Origin: Mixta gaviniae
GTDB lineage: Bacteria; Pseudomonadota; Gammaproteobacteria; Enterobacterales; Enterobacteriaceae
Assembly (NCBI RefSeq): GCF_002953195.1
Contig: NZ_CP026377.1
Span: 1,240,001-1,304,000, forward strand
Direction of reading: 5' to 3'
DNA: 64,000 nucleotides
Position 1 is the first letter of the stretch; each line of letters begins with the position of its first letter. The position numbers and the translations under genes are program-made. Below, piece by piece: positions 21,118-31,918 of the stretch. A model generated the notes under the pieces. That model was not told where the DNA came from, searched no databases, and saw only the letters and a program-made list of their open reading frames with translations.

Positions 21118-22224
21118 ATGCGTGATGAAGCATTTATGGCGCGCGCGCTGGAGCTGGCGCGGCGCGGACGTTTTACCACTACTCCAAATCCCAACGTCGG
21201 CTGCGTGATCGTGCGCGACGGCGTTATCGTCGGCGAAGGCTGGCACCGGCGCGCCGGTGAGCCGCACGCCGAGGTGCATGCGCTGCGCATGGCGGGCGAT
21301 CGCGCGCGCGGCGCCACCGCCTATGTGACGCTGGAGCCGTGCAGCCATCATGGCCGCACGCCACCCTGTTGCGACGCGCTGATCGCCGCCGGCGTAAGCC
21401 GTGTGGTGGCAGCGATGCAGGATCCGAATCCCGAAGTGGCCGGGCGCGGCCTCTATCGTCTGCAGCAGGCGGGCGTCGCCGTCAGCCACGGCTTGATGAT
21501 GGCGGAGGCGGAGGCGCTGAACCGCGGCTTTTTAAAGCGGATGCGCACCGGATTCCCCTTCGTGCAGCTTAAACTAGGTGCGTCGCTGGATGGCCGTACG
21601 GCGATGGCCAGCGGCGAGAGCCAGTGGATAACCTCGCCGCAGGCGCGCCGTGACGTACAGCGCCTGCGCGCGCAGAGTTCGGCGATCCTCAGCAGCAGCG
21701 CTACGGTGCTGGCGGATGACCCGGCGCTAACGGTGCGCTGGGAGGAGCTGGGCGAACAGATCCAGGCGGCGTATCCGCAAGAAAATTTACGCCAGCCGGT
21801 ACGGGTGGTGATCGACAGCCAGAATCGGGTGACGCCGCAGCATCGCGTGCTGCAGCAGCCGGGCGAAAGCTGGCTGGCGCGCCTGACAGCCGATGAAAGC
21901 CAGCCGTGGCCGCCGACAGCGCGCCAGCTGCTGGTGCCGGCGCGCGAGGGCCGCGTTGATCTGGTCTCGCTGATGATGCTGCTGGGCAAACAGCAGATTA
22001 ACCATGTCTGGGTGGAAGCGGGTGCGCAGCTGGCGGGCGCGCTGCTGACCGCCGGCGTGGTGGATGAGCTGATTGTTTATCTGGCCCCGAAACTGCTGGG
22101 CGAGGAGGCGCGCGGCCTGTGCAGCTTGCCGGGGCTGACGCATCTGCAGGATGCGCCGGCCTTTCGCTTTAGCGAGGCGGTGCCGGTTGGCCCCGATTTG
22201 CGCCTGACGCTCCGGCCGGTATAA
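21118..22224 (+). CDS. ribD: RibD, bifunctional riboflavin biosynthesis deaminase/reductase
   Basis: Catalyses the second and third steps of riboflavin synthesis: deamination of the pyrimidine ring, then NADPH-dependent ribosyl reduction. The 368-aa protein has the N-terminal zinc deaminase site HAEVHAL and [12 protein letters not shown], and a C-terminal dihydrofolate-reductase-like domain ([22 protein letters not shown], about residues 150-170). It is closely linked to nrdR upstream and ribH downstream. Confidence 0.97.
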   Translation: MRDEAFMARALELARRGRFTTTPNPNVGCVIVRDGVIVGEGWHRRAGEPHAEVHALRMAGDRARGATAYVTLEPCSHHGRTPPCCDALIAAGVSRVVAAMQDPNPEVAGRGLYRLQQAGVAVSHGLMMAEAEALNRGFLKRMRTGFPFVQLKLGASLDGRTAMASGESQWITSPQARRDVQRLRAQSSAILSSSATVLADDPALTVRWEELGEQIQAAYPQENLRQPVRVVIDSQNRVTPQHRVLQQPGESWLARLTADESQPWPPTARQLLVPAREGRVDLVSLMMLLGKQQINHVWVEAGAQLAGALLTAGVVDELIVYLAPKLLGEEARGLCSLPGLTHLQDAPAFRFSEAVPVGPDLRLTLRPV

Positions 22225-22312
22225 CGCTCTGCGGAAAAGCGGAAGCAGAGTGCGAAAGAGTATGATAGAATCCGCCCCCTGCGGGGCCAATCAGAACCCT
22301 GAAAGGAAAACT

Positions 22313-22783
22313 ATGAAAATTATCGAAGCTGCTGTTGCCACGCCGGAGGCGAAAGTCGCCATCATTATTGCGCGTTTCAACAACTTCATTAATGAAAGCC
22401 TGCTGGATGGCGCGATCGACGCACTGAAACGCATCGGTCAGGTGAAAGAAGAAAATATCACCGTCATCTGGGTGCCGGGCGCCTATGAATTACCTATGAC
22501 GGCCCGCGCCGTCGCCAATGCCGGTAAGCACGACGCGGTTATTGCCTTAGGCACCGTGATCCGTGGCGGCACCGCGCACTTCGAATATGTTGCCGGCGAA
22601 GCCAGCTCTGGCCTTGCCAGCGTCGCGATGAACAGCGACATTCCGGTCGCCTTCGGCGTCCTGACCACGGAAAATATCGAGCAGGCGATTGAACGCGCCG
22701 GTACCAAAGCGGGCAACAAAGGTGCGGAAGCCGCACTGACCGCGCTCGAAATGATTAACGTATTGAAAGCCATTAAAGCCTGA
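22313..22783 (+). CDS. ribH: RibH (RibE), lumazine synthase
   Basis: Condenses the RibD-derived pyrimidine with dihydroxybutanone phosphate to make lumazine. It is 156 aa as in E. coli. Conserved segments are [24 protein letters not shown] and [14 protein letters not shown] with the catalytic His. ATG at 22313 after GAAAGGAAAA gives the family N-terminus. An upstream in-frame extension from 22250 is rejected. Confidence 0.98.
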   Translation: MKIIEAAVATPEAKVAIIIARFNNFINESLLDGAIDALKRIGQVKEENITVIWVPGAYELPMTARAVANAGKHDAVIALGTVIRGGTAHFEYVAGEASSGLASVAMNSDIPVAFGVLTTENIEQAIERAGTKAGNKGAEAALTALEMINVLKAIKA

Positions 22784-22802
22784 TTTTTGTAAGGGGATTT
22801 TT

Positions 22803-23222
22803 GTGAAACCTGCTGCTCGTCGCCGCGCCCGTGAGTGTGCTGTCCAGGCGCTTTATTCCTGGCAGTTGTCCCATAATGACATTGCTGATATTGAATATCA
22901 GTTTCTCGCGGAACAGGATGTCAAAGACGTTGATATCAACTATTTCCGCGAGCTGCTGGCTGGCGTTGCGACCAACAGCGCATACCTTGACGGTCTGATG
23001 AAGCCTTACCTGTCGCGCCAGCTGGAAGAGCTGGGCCAGGTGGAAAAAGCTATCCTGCGCGTTTCTCTGTATGAACTGAGCAAGCGTAGCGATGTGCCAT
23101 ATAAAGTGGCCATCAACGAAGGTATTGAGCTGGCAAAAGTATTTGGCGCTGAAGACAGCCATAAGTTTGTTAACGGCGTGCTGGATAAAGCCGCTCCGCA
23201 AATCCGCCCCAACAAGAAATAA
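22803..23222 (+). CDS. nusB: NusB, transcription antitermination factor
   Basis: All-helical RNA-binding protein that with NusE binds boxA during rRNA antitermination. It is 139 aa as in E. coli. The N-terminal [16 protein letters not shown] and the C-terminal [29 protein letters not shown] region (about residues 99-127) are diagnostic. It starts at GTG 22803 after AGGGG, 19 bp from ribH, and is followed by a terminator. Confidence 0.98.
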   Translation: MKPAARRRARECAVQALYSWQLSHNDIADIEYQFLAEQDVKDVDINYFRELLAGVATNSAYLDGLMKPYLSRQLEELGQVEKAILRVSLYELSKRSDVPYKVAINEGIELAKVFGAEDSHKFVNGVLDKAAPQIRPNKK

Positions 23223-23229
23223 TCTCCCG

Positions 23230-23255
23230 AGGCCGGATCATTTCCGGCCTTTTTC
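23230..23255 (+). terminator. Rho-independent terminator after nusB
   Basis: AGGCCGGA / TCCGGCCT stem with a short loop, followed by TTTTTC, 8 bp after the nusB stop. thiL begins 25 bp later. Confidence 0.85.
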
Positions 23256-23279
23256 ATTCAGGTTCAGCGGAAATTCATT

Positions 23280-24257
23280 ATGTCATGTGGCGAATTTGAA
23301 CTGATCGCGCGTTATTTCAATCGCGTGACAAGCTCACGTCGCGATGTGGAAAAGGGTATTGGCGACGACTGCGCACTCTTAAACGTGCCGGAAAAGCAAA
23401 CCCTGGCCATCAGTACCGATACGCTGGTGGAAGGCATCCACTTTCTGCGCGACATCCATCCTGCCGATCTCGGCTACAAAGCGCTGGCGGTTAACCTTAG
23501 CGATCTCGCCGCCATGGGGGCCGATCCCGCCTGGCTGACGCTGGCGCTGACCCTGCCGGAGGTGGATGAGACGTGGCTGAAAGCCTTCAGCGACAGCCTG
23601 TTCGAACTGCTCGATTACTACGATATGCAGCTGATCGGCGGCGACACCACGCGCGGACCGCGCAGCCTGACGCTGGGCATTCACGGACTGGTGCCGGCCG
23701 GTCGGGCGCTGCGCCGCAGCGGCGCGCGTCCCGGCGACTGGATCTTCGTGACCGGCACGCTGGGCGACAGCGCGGCGGGCCTCGCGCTGCTGCAGCACCG
23801 TATGCGCATTACCGATCCGGCCGTGCATGAGGCGTTGATTAAACGCCACCTGCGGCCGATGCCGCGCATTCTGCAGGGTCAGGCGCTGCGTAACCTTGCC
23901 AGCGCGGCGATCGATATTTCCGACGGGCTGGTATCCGATTTAGGCCATATTCTTAAAGCCAGCGAGTGCGGCGCGCGCGTTAACCTTGATGCGCTGCCTG
24001 TCTCCGCCGTGCTGCGCGATCATTTTGACGGCGAGCAGGCGTTACGCTGGGCGTTAAGCGGCGGCGAAGATTACGAACTCTGCTTTACGGTACCGGAAAT
24101 CAACCGCGGCGCGCTGGACGTGGCGCTGGGCCATCTCGGCGTGCCCTATACCTGCATCGGCCAGCTGGGACCGGAATCAGAAGGGCTGGTACTGCTGCAG
24201 GACGGCAAGCCGACGACCCTCAATCTAAAGGGATTTGACCATTTTGACGCGCGATAA
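23280..24257 (+). CDS. thiL: ThiL, thiamine-monophosphate kinase
   Basis: Makes thiamine pyrophosphate, the active cofactor, from thiamine monophosphate. The 325-aa length equals E. coli. The PurM-type ATP-binding region shows GIGDDCALL, the metal-binding STDTLVEG, and [12 protein letters not shown]. The family start [13 protein letters not shown] fixes ATG 23280. Its 3' end overlaps pgpA by 23 bp. Confidence 0.97.
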   Translation: MSCGEFELIARYFNRVTSSRRDVEKGIGDDCALLNVPEKQTLAISTDTLVEGIHFLRDIHPADLGYKALAVNLSDLAAMGADPAWLTLALTLPEVDETWLKAFSDSLFELLDYYDMQLIGGDTTRGPRSLTLGIHGLVPAGRALRRSGARPGDWIFVTGTLGDSAAGLALLQHRMRITDPAVHEALIKRHLRPMPRILQGQALRNLASAAIDISDGLVSDLGHILKASECGARVNLDALPVSAVLRDHFDGEQALRWALSGGEDYELCFTVPEINRGALDVALGHLGVPYTCIGQLGPESEGLVLLQDGKPTTLNLKGFDHFDAR

Positions 24258-24741
24258 AGATCTGGCGAAAAGCCGCCTGCGCCTGAGCAATCCCTGGCAT
24301 CTGCTGGCGACCGGCTTTGGCAGTGGCTTAAGCCCGTATGTGCCGGGCACGATGGGCTCGCTGGCGGCGATCCCGTTCTGGTGGCTGATGACGTTTCTGC
24401 CGCAGGATATCTATTCGCTGCTGGTGATGTTCGGCATCTGCATCGGCGTTTATCTTTGCCACCGTACGGCGAAGGATATGGGCGTTCACGATCACGGCAG
24501 CATCGTCTGGGACGAGTTTATCGGCATGTGGATCACCCTGATGGCGATCCCGGCGATGACCTGGCAGTGGGTGCTGGCCGGCTTTGTGATTTTCCGCATC
24601 CTGGATATGTGGAAGCCCTGGCCGATCCGCTGGTTCGATCGTAACGTGCATGGCGGCATGGGGATTATGGTGGATGATATTATTGCCGGCATCATCTCCG
24701 CCGTGCTGTTGTGGTGGATGGGGCTGCACTGGCTGGCGTAA
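24235..24741 (+). CDS. pgpA: PgpA, phosphatidylglycerophosphatase A
   Basis: Inner-membrane phosphatase that converts phosphatidylglycerophosphate to phosphatidylglycerol, 168 aa (172 in E. coli). Conserved segments are [17 protein letters not shown], the acidic [14 protein letters not shown] and [17 protein letters not shown]. It starts with TTG at 24235, giving MTILTR as in E. coli, inside the thiL reading frame, so the two are translationally coupled. Confidence 0.95.
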   Translation: MTILTRDKDLAKSRLRLSNPWHLLATGFGSGLSPYVPGTMGSLAAIPFWWLMTFLPQDIYSLLVMFGICIGVYLCHRTAKDMGVHDHGSIVWDEFIGMWITLMAIPAMTWQWVLAGFVIFRILDMWKPWPIRWFDRNVHGGMGIMVDDIIAGIISAVLLWWMGLHWLA

Positions 24742-24790
24742 CCCATACTGTTTGCCCGCCTGATGATGTTAATCGCCGGTCGGGCTTATG

Positions 24791-24827
24791 AAAAAGGCGC
24801 TGGATGTTCACATCCAGCGCCTTTTTT
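24791..24827. terminator. bidirectional terminator between pgpA and dxs
   Basis: AAAAAGGCGCTGGATG / CATCCAGCGCC stem with a TTCA loop, A-tract on one side and T-tract on the other. It serves the convergent pgpA and dxs transcripts. E. coli yajO, which lies here, is missing. Confidence 0.92.
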
Positions 24828-24847
24828 ATCACTGACGGCTAAGTGCG

Positions 24848-26713
24848 TTACAGCGCCAGCCAGCGCGCAATCTGCTGCTGAATGCCGATGGCGTCGAGCT
24901 GATAGTCGTGACGGATCTCTTCCTGCGAACCCTGCGGGATAAAAGCATCCGGCAGGCCGATGTTTAGCACCGGTGCCAGTACGCGCTTCGCCATCAGCAG
25001 TTCATTGACGCCGCTGCCGGCACCGCCTTTAATCGCGCCTTCCTCCAGCGTCACCAGCGCTTCATGGCTGGCGGCCAGTTCCAGCACCAGCGCCTCATCC
25101 AGCGGTTTAACGAAACGCATATCTACCAGCGTGGCGTTTAGCGCTTCCGCCGCCGCCCGCGCTTCCGGCAGCAGCGTGCCGAAGTTCAGGATCGCCAGCT
25201 TTTCGCCCTGACGCTTCACCACACCTTTGCCCAGCGGCAGCGAGGCCAGCGGCTCCAGCGTTGCGCCGGTGCCGGTGCCGCGCGGATAGCGCACCGCGCT
25301 CGGGCCGTCCTGATAGTGGTAGCCGGTGTAAAGCATCTGACGGCATTCGTTTTCATCGCTTGGCGTCATGATCACCATGCCGGGAATGCAGCGCAGGAAA
25401 GCCAGGTCGAAGGCGCCCTGGTGGGTCTGGCCATCGGCGCCAACGATGCCGCCGCGATCGATAGCAAACAGCACCGGCAGCTGCTGAATCGCCACATCAT
25501 GGATCAGCTGATCGTAGGCGCGCTGCAGGAAGGTGGAGTAGATCGCCACCACCGGCTTGTAGCCGCCGATCGCCAGGCCGGCGGCAAAGGTCACCGCGTG
25601 CTGTTCAGCGATGGCGACATCGAAATATTGTCCCGGATACTGACGCGAAAAGCCGACCATGCCGGAGCCTTCGCGCATCGCCGGCGTCACCGCCATCAGC
25701 TTATCGTCGCCGGCGGCGGTTTCACACAGCCAGTTGCCGAAGATGGTGGAGTAGCTCGGCAGGCCACCCGCGCTTTTCGGCAGCGCGCCGCTCGCCGGAT
25801 CGAACTTCGGCACCGCATGCCAGGCGATCGGATCGTTTTCCGCCGGCGCGTAGCCTTTGCCCTTTTTGGTCATGATATGCAGGAACTGCGGCCCTTTCAG
25901 GTCGCGCATGTTGCTCAGCGTATGCACCAGCGTCAGCACGTCGTGACCGTCCACCGGGCCGATATAGTTAAAGCCCAGCTCCTCGAACAGCGTGCCCGGC
26001 ACCACCATGCCTTTCAGATGCTCTTCGGTACGCTTAACCAGCTCTTTGATCGGCGGCAGGCCGGTCAGCACCTTTTTGCCGCCTTCGCGCAGGCGCGCAT
26101 AGGTTTTGCCGGAGAGGATTTGCGCCAGGCGATTGTTCAGCGCGCCGACGTTTTCCGAAATCGACATTTCGTTATCGTTCAGGATCACCAGCAGGTCAGC
26201 TTTGATGTCGCCGGCGTGGTTCATCGCTTCGAACGCCATGCCGGCGGTGATCGCGCCGTCGCCGATAATACAGGCGGTGCGGCGGCCTTCACCCTCTTTG
26301 CCGGCGGCGACCGCCATCCCCAGGCCCGCGCTGATCGAGGTCGAGGAGTGGCCGACGCTCAGCACGTCATACTCGCTCTCCGCGCGCCACGGGAAGGGAT
26401 GCAGGCCGCCTTTCTGCCGGATGGTGCCGATGCGATCGCGGCGGCCGGTCAAAATCTTATGCGGATAGGCCTGATGACCCACGTCCCACACCAGGTGGTC
26501 GAACGGGGTGTTATAGACATAGTGCAGTGCTACGGTCAGTTCAACCACGCCGAGGCCGGAGGCAAAATGACCGCTGGAGCGGCTTACGCTGTCCAGAAGG
26601 TACTGACGCAGCTCATCGCACAGCGCGGGCAGTTTCTCTTTTGGCAGTTTACGTAGTTCTTGCACAGAATCGGCAAGCGCCAGCGTCGGGTATTTTGCAG
26701 TATCAAAACTCAT
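24848..26713 (-). CDS. dxs: Dxs, 1-deoxy-D-xylulose-5-phosphate synthase
   Basis: First enzyme of the methylerythritol phosphate pathway; condenses pyruvate and glyceraldehyde 3-phosphate using thiamine pyrophosphate. It is 621 aa (620 in E. coli). Landmarks are SGHFASGLG with the catalytic His, the thiamine pyrophosphate motif [19 protein letters not shown] ... NDNEMSIS, and the pyrimidine-domain [17 protein letters not shown] 26713 gives the family start MSFDTAKYP; a longer upstream start is rejected. It is last in the xseB-ispA-dxs operon. Confidence 0.98.
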   Translation of the reverse strand: MSFDTAKYPTLALADSVQELRKLPKEKLPALCDELRQYLLDSVSRSSGHFASGLGVVELTVALHYVYNTPFDHLVWDVGHQAYPHKILTGRRDRIGTIRQKGGLHPFPWRAESEYDVLSVGHSSTSISAGLGMAVAAGKEGEGRRTACIIGDGAITAGMAFEAMNHAGDIKADLLVILNDNEMSISENVGALNNRLAQILSGKTYARLREGGKKVLTGLPPIKELVKRTEEHLKGMVVPGTLFEELGFNYIGPVDGHDVLTLVHTLSNMRDLKGPQFLHIMTKKGKGYAPAENDPIAWHAVPKFDPASGALPKSAGGLPSYSTIFGNWLCETAAGDDKLMAVTPAMREGSGMVGFSRQYPGQYFDVAIAEQHAVTFAAGLAIGGYKPVVAIYSTFLQRAYDQLIHDVAIQQLPVLFAIDRGGIVGADGQTHQGAFDLAFLRCIPGMVIMTPSDENECRQMLYTGYHYQDGPSAVRYPRGTGTGATLEPLASLPLGKGVVKRQGEKLAILNFGTLLPEARAAAEALNATLVDMRFVKPLDEALVLELAASHEALVTLEEGAIKGGAGSGVNELLMAKRVLAPVLNIGLPDAFIPQGSQEEIRHDYQLDAIGIQQQIARWLAL

Positions 26714-26732
26714 CAGAGACTCATCGTGGAGG

Positions 26733-27632
26733 TTATTTATCACGTTCGATTACGAAGCTTGCCAGGGCTCGCAGCGTGGTCGTATCCAGGGAAAGCGCGG
26801 CCAGCCGATCCAGCGCGTCCAGCGCTTCCTGATACAGCGCCTGGGCTTTCTGACGGGCGTTATCCAGCCCCATTAACGCCGGGTAGGTGCTTTTTCCCAA
26901 CTGCTGATCGGCGCCCTGTTGCTTACCGGTGACGGCGGTGTCGCCGACCACATCCAGGATGTCGTCCTGCACCTGAAAAGCCAGGCCGATGGCGTTCGCA
27001 TAGCGGTCCAGCAGCGGCAGCGCATCGCGCCCGCGTTCGCCCGCCGCCAGCGCGCCGAGACGCACCGCGGAACGGATCAGCGCGCCGGTTTTATGGCGAT
27101 GAATCGCTTCCAGCGCCGCCAGGTCGATCTGTTCGCCTTCCGCCGCCAGATCCAACGCCTGGCCGCCGCACATGCCGGCCACGCCGCTCGCCTGGGCCAG
27201 CTCGGAAATCATCGCGATGCGGTCCTGCGGCTGTACGTTGCGCATCGGCGCATCGGCAAGAATGGAGAAGGCCAGCGTTTGCAACGCGTCGCCCGCCAGG
27301 ATAGCGGTATCCTCGCCAAATTTAATATGGCAGGTGGGCTGCCCGCGGCGCAGGCTATCATCATCCATGGCGGGGAGATCATCATGAATCAATGAGTAGG
27401 CGTGAATACATTCAACGGCGGCGGCGGGGGCATCAAGACTCTCGGCGTCAACGCGCAGCATATCGCCGACGACATACACCAGAAATGGCCGCAGCCTTTT
27501 ACCGCCTAATAATGCCCCATATTGCATGGCATTAACCAGAGGAGAACTCTGAAAGGGCAGGGGAGAAATAAAGCGCGCCAGCGCGCCGTTCACCCGATCG
27601 TGATAGTGGGCGAGCAGTTGAGCAAAATCCAT
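26733..27632 (-). CDS. ispA: IspA, farnesyl diphosphate synthase
   Basis: Condenses dimethylallyl and isopentenyl diphosphates to farnesyl diphosphate. It is 299 aa as in E. coli. Both aspartate-rich motifs are present: DDLPAMDDD and DDILD, with GGKRLRP at the substrate site and KTGALI between them. Its ATG shares one base with the xseB stop (TAATG), and dxs follows after 19 bp. Confidence 0.98.
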   Translation of the reverse strand: MDFAQLLAHYHDRVNGALARFISPLPFQSSPLVNAMQYGALLGGKRLRPFLVYVVGDMLRVDAESLDAPAAAVECIHAYSLIHDDLPAMDDDSLRRGQPTCHIKFGEDTAILAGDALQTLAFSILADAPMRNVQPQDRIAMISELAQASGVAGMCGGQALDLAAEGEQIDLAALEAIHRHKTGALIRSAVRLGALAAGERGRDALPLLDRYANAIGLAFQVQDDILDVVGDTAVTGKQQGADQQLGKSTYPALMGLDNARQKAQALYQEALDALDRLAALSLDTTTLRALASFVIERDK

Positions 27633-27874
27633 TATTCAGCGTCCGGCGTGAAAGGCGTCAGGGCAGCGTCTTTATCATCGTTAAGCAGGATCTGTACGCG
27701 CTGCTCCGCCTGCTGCAGCGTCTTTTGCCCGACCTTAGCCAGTTGCACGCCGCGCTCAAACTCATTCAGCGCCTCTTCCAGCGGCAGATCGCCACTTTCC
27801 AGACGGGTGACTATCTGCTCCAGCTGCTGCAGGGAAGTTTCAAAACTGATGGGCTGTTCGGCTTTTTTTGGCAT
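27632..27874 (-). CDS. xseB: XseB, exodeoxyribonuclease VII small subunit
   Basis: Small helical subunit of exonuclease VII, 80 aa as in E. coli. The signature is [19 protein letters not shown] followed by FERGVQLAK and [13 protein letters not shown] 27874 gives the family start MPKKAEQP. The frame continues upstream to 28027 but that part is AT-rich, unlike the family. It is divergent from thiI. Confidence 0.97.
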   Translation of the reverse strand: MPKKAEQPISFETSLQQLEQIVTRLESGDLPLEEALNEFERGVQLAKVGQKTLQQAEQRVQILLNDDKDAALTPFTPDAE

Positions 27875-28106
27875 AGTGATTTTTGGCTCACAGGTTTTTT
27901 GTCTTATAGCAATCGGACATGGTAGCCGACTCGAAATGATTAGCAAAATAATGATAGAGCATGGCAGTAAAACAGGCAGCCCGCAGACAAAGGTGATATA
28001 CTGTCGCGCCTCGGAAGCAAAGGACACTAGTTACTTTGCAATTCATTGATTTTATCAGTTAAGTGTCGCCTTTTTTAGCACTTAATTGTCTCAGAGCTGC
28101 GCTGTC

Positions 28107-29555
28107 ATGAAGTTTATCATTAAATTGTTTCCTGAAATCACCATCAAGAGCCAGTCGGTGCGCTTGCGCTTTATCAAAATCCTTACGGGCAATATTCGCA
28201 ACGTATTAAAGGATCTTGATGAGACGCTGGCGGTGGTGCGTCACTGGGACCACATCGAAGTCCGCTCTAAAGATGAAAGCCTGCGTGAAACCTTTATTGA
28301 TGAGCTAACGCGCATTCCCGGTATTCATCACGTCCTGGCGGTAGAAGATCGCGTCTGGACCGATATGCACAATATTTTCGAACAGGCGATGGCGGTCAAC
28401 CGCGAGCGGCTGGAAGGAAAAACCTTCTGCGTGCGCGTGAAGCGTCGCGGCCAGCACCCGTTCAGCTCGCAGGATGTGGAGCGTTACGTCGGCGGCGGGC
28501 TGAATCAGCATATCGCCAGCGCGCAGGTTAACCTCTCTAACCCGCAGGTTACCGTCAATCTGGAGATTGAAAACGATCGCCTGCTGCTGGTGACCGGCCG
28601 TTATGAGGGCCTGGGAGGCTTCCCGATCGGCACTCAGGAAGATGTGCTGTCGCTGATCTCTGGCGGCTTCGACTCCGGCGTCTCCAGCTATATGCTGATG
28701 CGTCGCGGCTGCCGTGTACATTACTGCTTCTTCAACCTGGGCGGCGCCGCGCATGAGATCGGCGTCCGTCAGGTAGCGCACTATCTGTGGAATCGTTTCG
28801 GCCGCTCGCACCGCGTGCGTTTCGTCGCCATCAATTTCGAACCGGTTGTGGCGGAGATTCTGGAGAAGGTGGACGACGGCCAGATGGGCGTGGTACTGAA
28901 GCGCATGATGGTGCGCGCCGCCTCGCAGATCGCTGAGCGCTACGGCGTGCAGGCGCTGGTGACCGGCGAAGCGCTCGGCCAGGTTTCCAGCCAGACGCTG
29001 ACCAACCTGCGGCTGATCGATAACGCGTCTGATACGCTGATTCTGCGTCCGCTGATTTCGCACGACAAAGAACATATCATCAATCTGGCGCGCCGCATCG
29101 GCACCGAAGATTTCGCCCGCACCATGCCGGAATATTGCGGCGTGATTTCCAAAAGCCCGACGGTGAAAGCGGTGAAGGCGAAGATTGAGGCGGAAGAGGA
29201 CAACTTCGATTTCGCGGTGCTGGATCGCGTGGTGCAGGAAGCCACTAACGTCGACATCCGCACCATCGCTGAACAGACGCAGGAAGAGGTGACCGAGGTG
29301 GAAACCGTGGCCTCCTTCTCCGCTAATGATGCGCTGTTGGATATCCGTTCGCTGGATGAGCAGGAAGATAAGCCGCTGAAGGTCGACGGTATTGAGGTTA
29401 CCTCGCTGCCGTTTTATAAGCTGGGCACCCAGTTCGGCGACCTCGACCAGAGTAAAACCTGGCTGCTTTACTGCGATCGCGGCGTAATGAGCCGCCTGCA
29501 GGCGCTCTATCTGCATGAACAGGGCTTTAAAAACGTGAAGGTCTACCGCCCGTAG
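28107..29555 (+). CDS. thiI: ThiI, tRNA 4-thiouridine sulfurtransferase / thiamine thiazole sulfur carrier enzyme
   Basis: Inserts sulfur at U8 of tRNA and supplies sulfur for the thiamine thiazole. It is 482 aa as in E. coli. Domain order: N-terminal ferredoxin-like region, THUMP domain ([19 protein letters not shown]), PP-loop [10 protein letters not shown], and a C-terminal rhodanese domain with the catalytic Cys in [14 protein letters not shown] 28107 gives [11 protein letters not shown]; the upstream GTG-type extension is not needed. It has its own terminator. Confidence 0.98.
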   Translation: MKFIIKLFPEITIKSQSVRLRFIKILTGNIRNVLKDLDETLAVVRHWDHIEVRSKDESLRETFIDELTRIPGIHHVLAVEDRVWTDMHNIFEQAMAVNRERLEGKTFCVRVKRRGQHPFSSQDVERYVGGGLNQHIASAQVNLSNPQVTVNLEIENDRLLLVTGRYEGLGGFPIGTQEDVLSLISGGFDSGVSSYMLMRRGCRVHYCFFNLGGAAHEIGVRQVAHYLWNRFGRSHRVRFVAINFEPVVAEILEKVDDGQMGVVLKRMMVRAASQIAERYGVQALVTGEALGQVSSQTLTNLRLIDNASDTLILRPLISHDKEHIINLARRIGTEDFARTMPEYCGVISKSPTVKAVKAKIEAEEDNFDFAVLDRVVQEATNVDIRTIAEQTQEEVTEVETVASFSANDALLDIRSLDEQEDKPLKVDGIEVTSLPFYKLGTQFGDLDQSKTWLLYCDRGVMSRLQALYLHEQGFKNVKVYRP

Positions 29556-29567
29556 CCTTCGCGAATC

Positions 29568-29594
29568 AGGCCAGCCGCCAGGCTGGCCTTTTTT
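29568..29594 (+). terminator. Rho-independent terminator of thiI
   Basis: AGGCCAGCC / GGCTGGCCT stem with a GCCA loop and a run of six T, 13 bp after the stop. It faces the convergent yajL. Confidence 0.9.
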
Positions 29595-29622
29595 ATCGCC
29601 GCCGCTCAGTCCGCCGCGTCAT

Positions 29623-30219
29623 TTACTCGCGATAGTCGTAAATACCTGCCGCCAGCACCAGCTGCGAGGCGACCTCCGCCGCTTTCTCTTTTCCCACCAG
29701 CAGGTCGATAAGCTTCAGCGCAAAATCCATTGCCGTGCCGGGCCCCTGGCTGGTCAGCAGGTTGACGCGCGGATCCCAGACCACACGCTTCTCCACCCAT
29801 TTATCGTCCGGAATGGTCTCTTTCAGGCCGGGAAAGCCGGTCATATTGCCGATGGGAAACAGATCGTGCGGCACCAGCACCGTGCCGGCGGCGGCGCAGA
29901 TAGCCGCTACGATGCGCCCTGACAGATGAAACTGCTGTACCGCCTCCACCAGCAGCGGGCTATCGTGAAACGCCTGCGCCCCTTTCAGGCCGCCCGGCAG
30001 CACGATAGCGTCATAGTCGTTGTCCGCCACGTCCACCAGCAGCGCATCCGCCAGCAGCGTCACGCCGCGCGAGCAGACGATCTGCCGATCGCCGTCGCCG
30101 TTAACGCTGGCCGTTGTCACGGTAATGCCGGCGCGCACCAGCAAATCGATCACGGTGACCGCTTCGATCTCCTCAGTGCCATGTGCCAGGCAGACCAGCG
30201 CCGATACGTTCGCGCTCAT
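29623..30219 (-). CDS. yajL: YajL, DJ-1/PfpI-family protein
   Basis: DJ-1 superfamily protein of 198 aa (196 in E. coli), reported to protect proteins against oxidative and glyoxal damage. The nucleophile-elbow Cys is in AAICAAAG near residue 108, with PGGLKGA and a conserved Glu (GTEEIEAV) that tunes the cysteine. Its start lies inside the 3' end of panE (47-bp overlap), so it is co-transcribed with and coupled to panE. Confidence 0.95.
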   Translation of the reverse strand: MSANVSALVCLAHGTEEIEAVTVIDLLVRAGITVTTASVNGDGDRQIVCSRGVTLLADALLVDVADNDYDAIVLPGGLKGAQAFHDSPLLVEAVQQFHLSGRIVAAICAAAGTVLVPHDLFPIGNMTGFPGLKETIPDDKWVEKRVVWDPRVNLLTSQGPGTAMDFALKLIDLLVGKEKAAEVASQLVLAAGIYDYRE

Positions 30220-31093
30220 AATTTTGCTCCTTTCGCTTAATCTGTTCGTACAGCCGGGTATTCTCCGGGACGGCGATGCCCTGCGCCCGCGCCCGCTGCA
30301 GTAAATAGCCGGTGATATAGTCAATTTCCGTACGGCGCTGGGCGCGCACGTCCTGCAGCATCGACGAGACATTCTGCGCGGTGCTGGCGATAACCGCAGA
30401 CACATAGTCCTGCAGCTGCCGGGCGCTGGTATGCACCCCTTCGCGTTCCATCACCGCCGCCACTTCGTCGCACAGGCGGGCGATCTGCTCCGGCCAGGCG
30501 ATCAGCTCGCCGTTCAGGCAATCATTTAGCGCGCTAAGCGGATTGATCACGCAGTTGGCTGCCAGCTTCTGCCAGCAGGCGGCCAGCACGTCGTTGTGCC
30601 AGGCGACATCGGGCAGCGCCTGGTGCAGCATTTCTGCCAGATCGCTGAGCGCACCGCTTTCCGGCGAGCCGGGGCCGATATGGGTAATGCCGCCGGCAAC
30701 ATGCACGATGACCGTACCATCGCGTTTCGCCGCATGGGTGGTGACGCCGCGCAGCAGCGGCTGGGGTAAGCCGCGCAACTCCTCCAGCGTGCCCATGCCG
30801 TTATGCAGCAGCAGGATCGGGCACGGCTCCGGTAGCAGCGCCTGGATATTTTTAACGGCGCCCGACACCTGCCAGGCCTTAAGGGTAACCAGCAGCAGCT
30901 CGCTGCTGCCGAGAAACAGCGGATCGTTGGCGATAAAGGTTTTGTTGATGGCGGAACCATCAAGATCGATAAGGTTAACCGAGCAGTAGGGCTGCGGTAC
31001 GCGCAGCCAGCCCTGCACCTCGTGGCCCTGTCGATCGAGCGCCGCCAGCCAGAGCTGGCCCAGCACGCCGCAGCCGAGTACCGTAATTTTCAT
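30173..31093 (-). CDS. panE: PanE, 2-dehydropantoate 2-reductase
   Basis: NADPH-dependent ketopantoate reductase of pantothenate and coenzyme A synthesis, 306 aa (303 in E. coli). The Rossmann motif GCGVLGQLW is at the N-terminus. The catalytic Lys lies in [16 protein letters not shown], and the ketopantoate-binding [18 protein letters not shown] is present. It is first of the panE-yajL pair and divergent from yajQ. Confidence 0.96.
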   Translation of the reverse strand: MKITVLGCGVLGQLWLAALDRQGHEVQGWLRVPQPYCSVNLIDLDGSAINKTFIANDPLFLGSSELLLVTLKAWQVSGAVKNIQALLPEPCPILLLHNGMGTLEELRGLPQPLLRGVTTHAAKRDGTVIVHVAGGITHIGPGSPESGALSDLAEMLHQALPDVAWHNDVLAACWQKLAANCVINPLSALNDCLNGELIAWPEQIARLCDEVAAVMEREGVHTSARQLQDYVSAVIASTAQNVSSMLQDVRAQRRTEIDYITGYLLQRARAQGIAVPENTRLYEQIKRKEQNYERERIGAGLPGTWH

Positions 31094-31213
31094 GCGTCCT
31101 CCCGCAGGCGCTTACCGGCGAGTTAATTGAGTATAGCTGTGCATACGGGCTGTTTTCTTTGCCGCGCACAAGCAGGTATTATGCATGTCACTTTGGAGTC
31201 TGGAGAAAAAATT

Positions 31214-31705
31214 ATGCCATCTTTCGATATCGTTTCTGAAATCGACATGCAGGAAGTGCGAAACGCCGTTGAAAACGCCAACCGCGAACTCTCAACCCGC
31301 TTCGATTTTCGTAACGTCAGCGCCAGCATTGAGCTGAATGAAAAAGCGCAGACCATTAAAGTGACCACCGAGTCCGATTTTCAGGTTAAGCAGCTGGTAG
31401 ATATCCTGCGGGAAAAACTGCTCAAGCGCGGCATTGAAGGCGCGGCGCTGGAAGTGCCGGAGCAGATCGAGCATAGCGGGAAGAGCTGGAGTCTCGATCT
31501 TAAAATGAAGCAGGGCATTGAGGCGGATATGGCGAAGAAAATCGTCAAGCTGATCAAAGAGAGCAAAATCAAAGTTCAGCCGCAAATTCAGGGCGAAGAG
31601 GTGCGCGTTAACGGTAAGTCGCGCGACGACCTGCAGAGCGCCATTGCGCTGATTCGCGGCGGCAACCTGGGGCAGCCGTTCCAGTTTAAGAACTTCCGCG
31701 ATTAA
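31214..31705 (+). CDS. yajQ: YajQ, nucleotide-binding protein
   Basis: UPF0234 protein of 163 aa. Members of this family bind nucleotides; some bind cyclic di-GMP. Conserved segments are [20 protein letters not shown] and [24 protein letters not shown] 31214 gives the family N-terminus; upstream in-frame codons are not conserved. Its cellular role is not evident from the sequence. Confidence 0.96.
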   Translation: MPSFDIVSEIDMQEVRNAVENANRELSTRFDFRNVSASIELNEKAQTIKVTTESDFQVKQLVDILREKLLKRGIEGAALEVPEQIEHSGKSWSLDLKMKQGIEADMAKKIVKLIKESKIKVQPQIQGEEVRVNGKSRDDLQSAIALIRGGNLGQPFQFKNFRD

Positions 31706-31804
31706 TTACTGCGGCGGCAGAATGCGGCCTTCAGATAAGGGCAGGGCGCCCGCGCAGCAAGGCCACTCCGATCGTAAAGACGCAAAACGTCCTCCCTGAC
31801 GGCT

Positions 31805-31840
31805 CGGCCCGCGCTATTTCTGGCGCGGGCCGCTTTCCTT
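31805..31840 (+). terminator. possible terminator hairpin after yajQ
   Basis: Perfect 10-bp stem CGGCCCGCGC / GCGCGGGCCG with an 8-nt loop, followed by CTTTCCTT. It lies about 100 bp after yajQ, in the spacer to the convergent yajR. The T-tract is weak. Confidence 0.5.
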
Positions 31841-31918
31841 CCCGGTCTGCTCTTCCTGCGCCTTAAGCAGCAGTAAAGTCTGAAGGCCGCACCGTGCGGC
31901 ATCCGCACGATATCTTCC

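Noticed and set aside
25316-26656. 446-codon plus-strand open frame opposite dxs
   Set aside because: Fully antisense to dxs, His/Arg/Gln-rich composition typical of a shadow frame, no credible ribosome-binding site or domain.
28305-29516. 403-codon minus-strand open frame opposite thiI
   Set aside because: Shadow of thiI with the same antisense composition and no motif.
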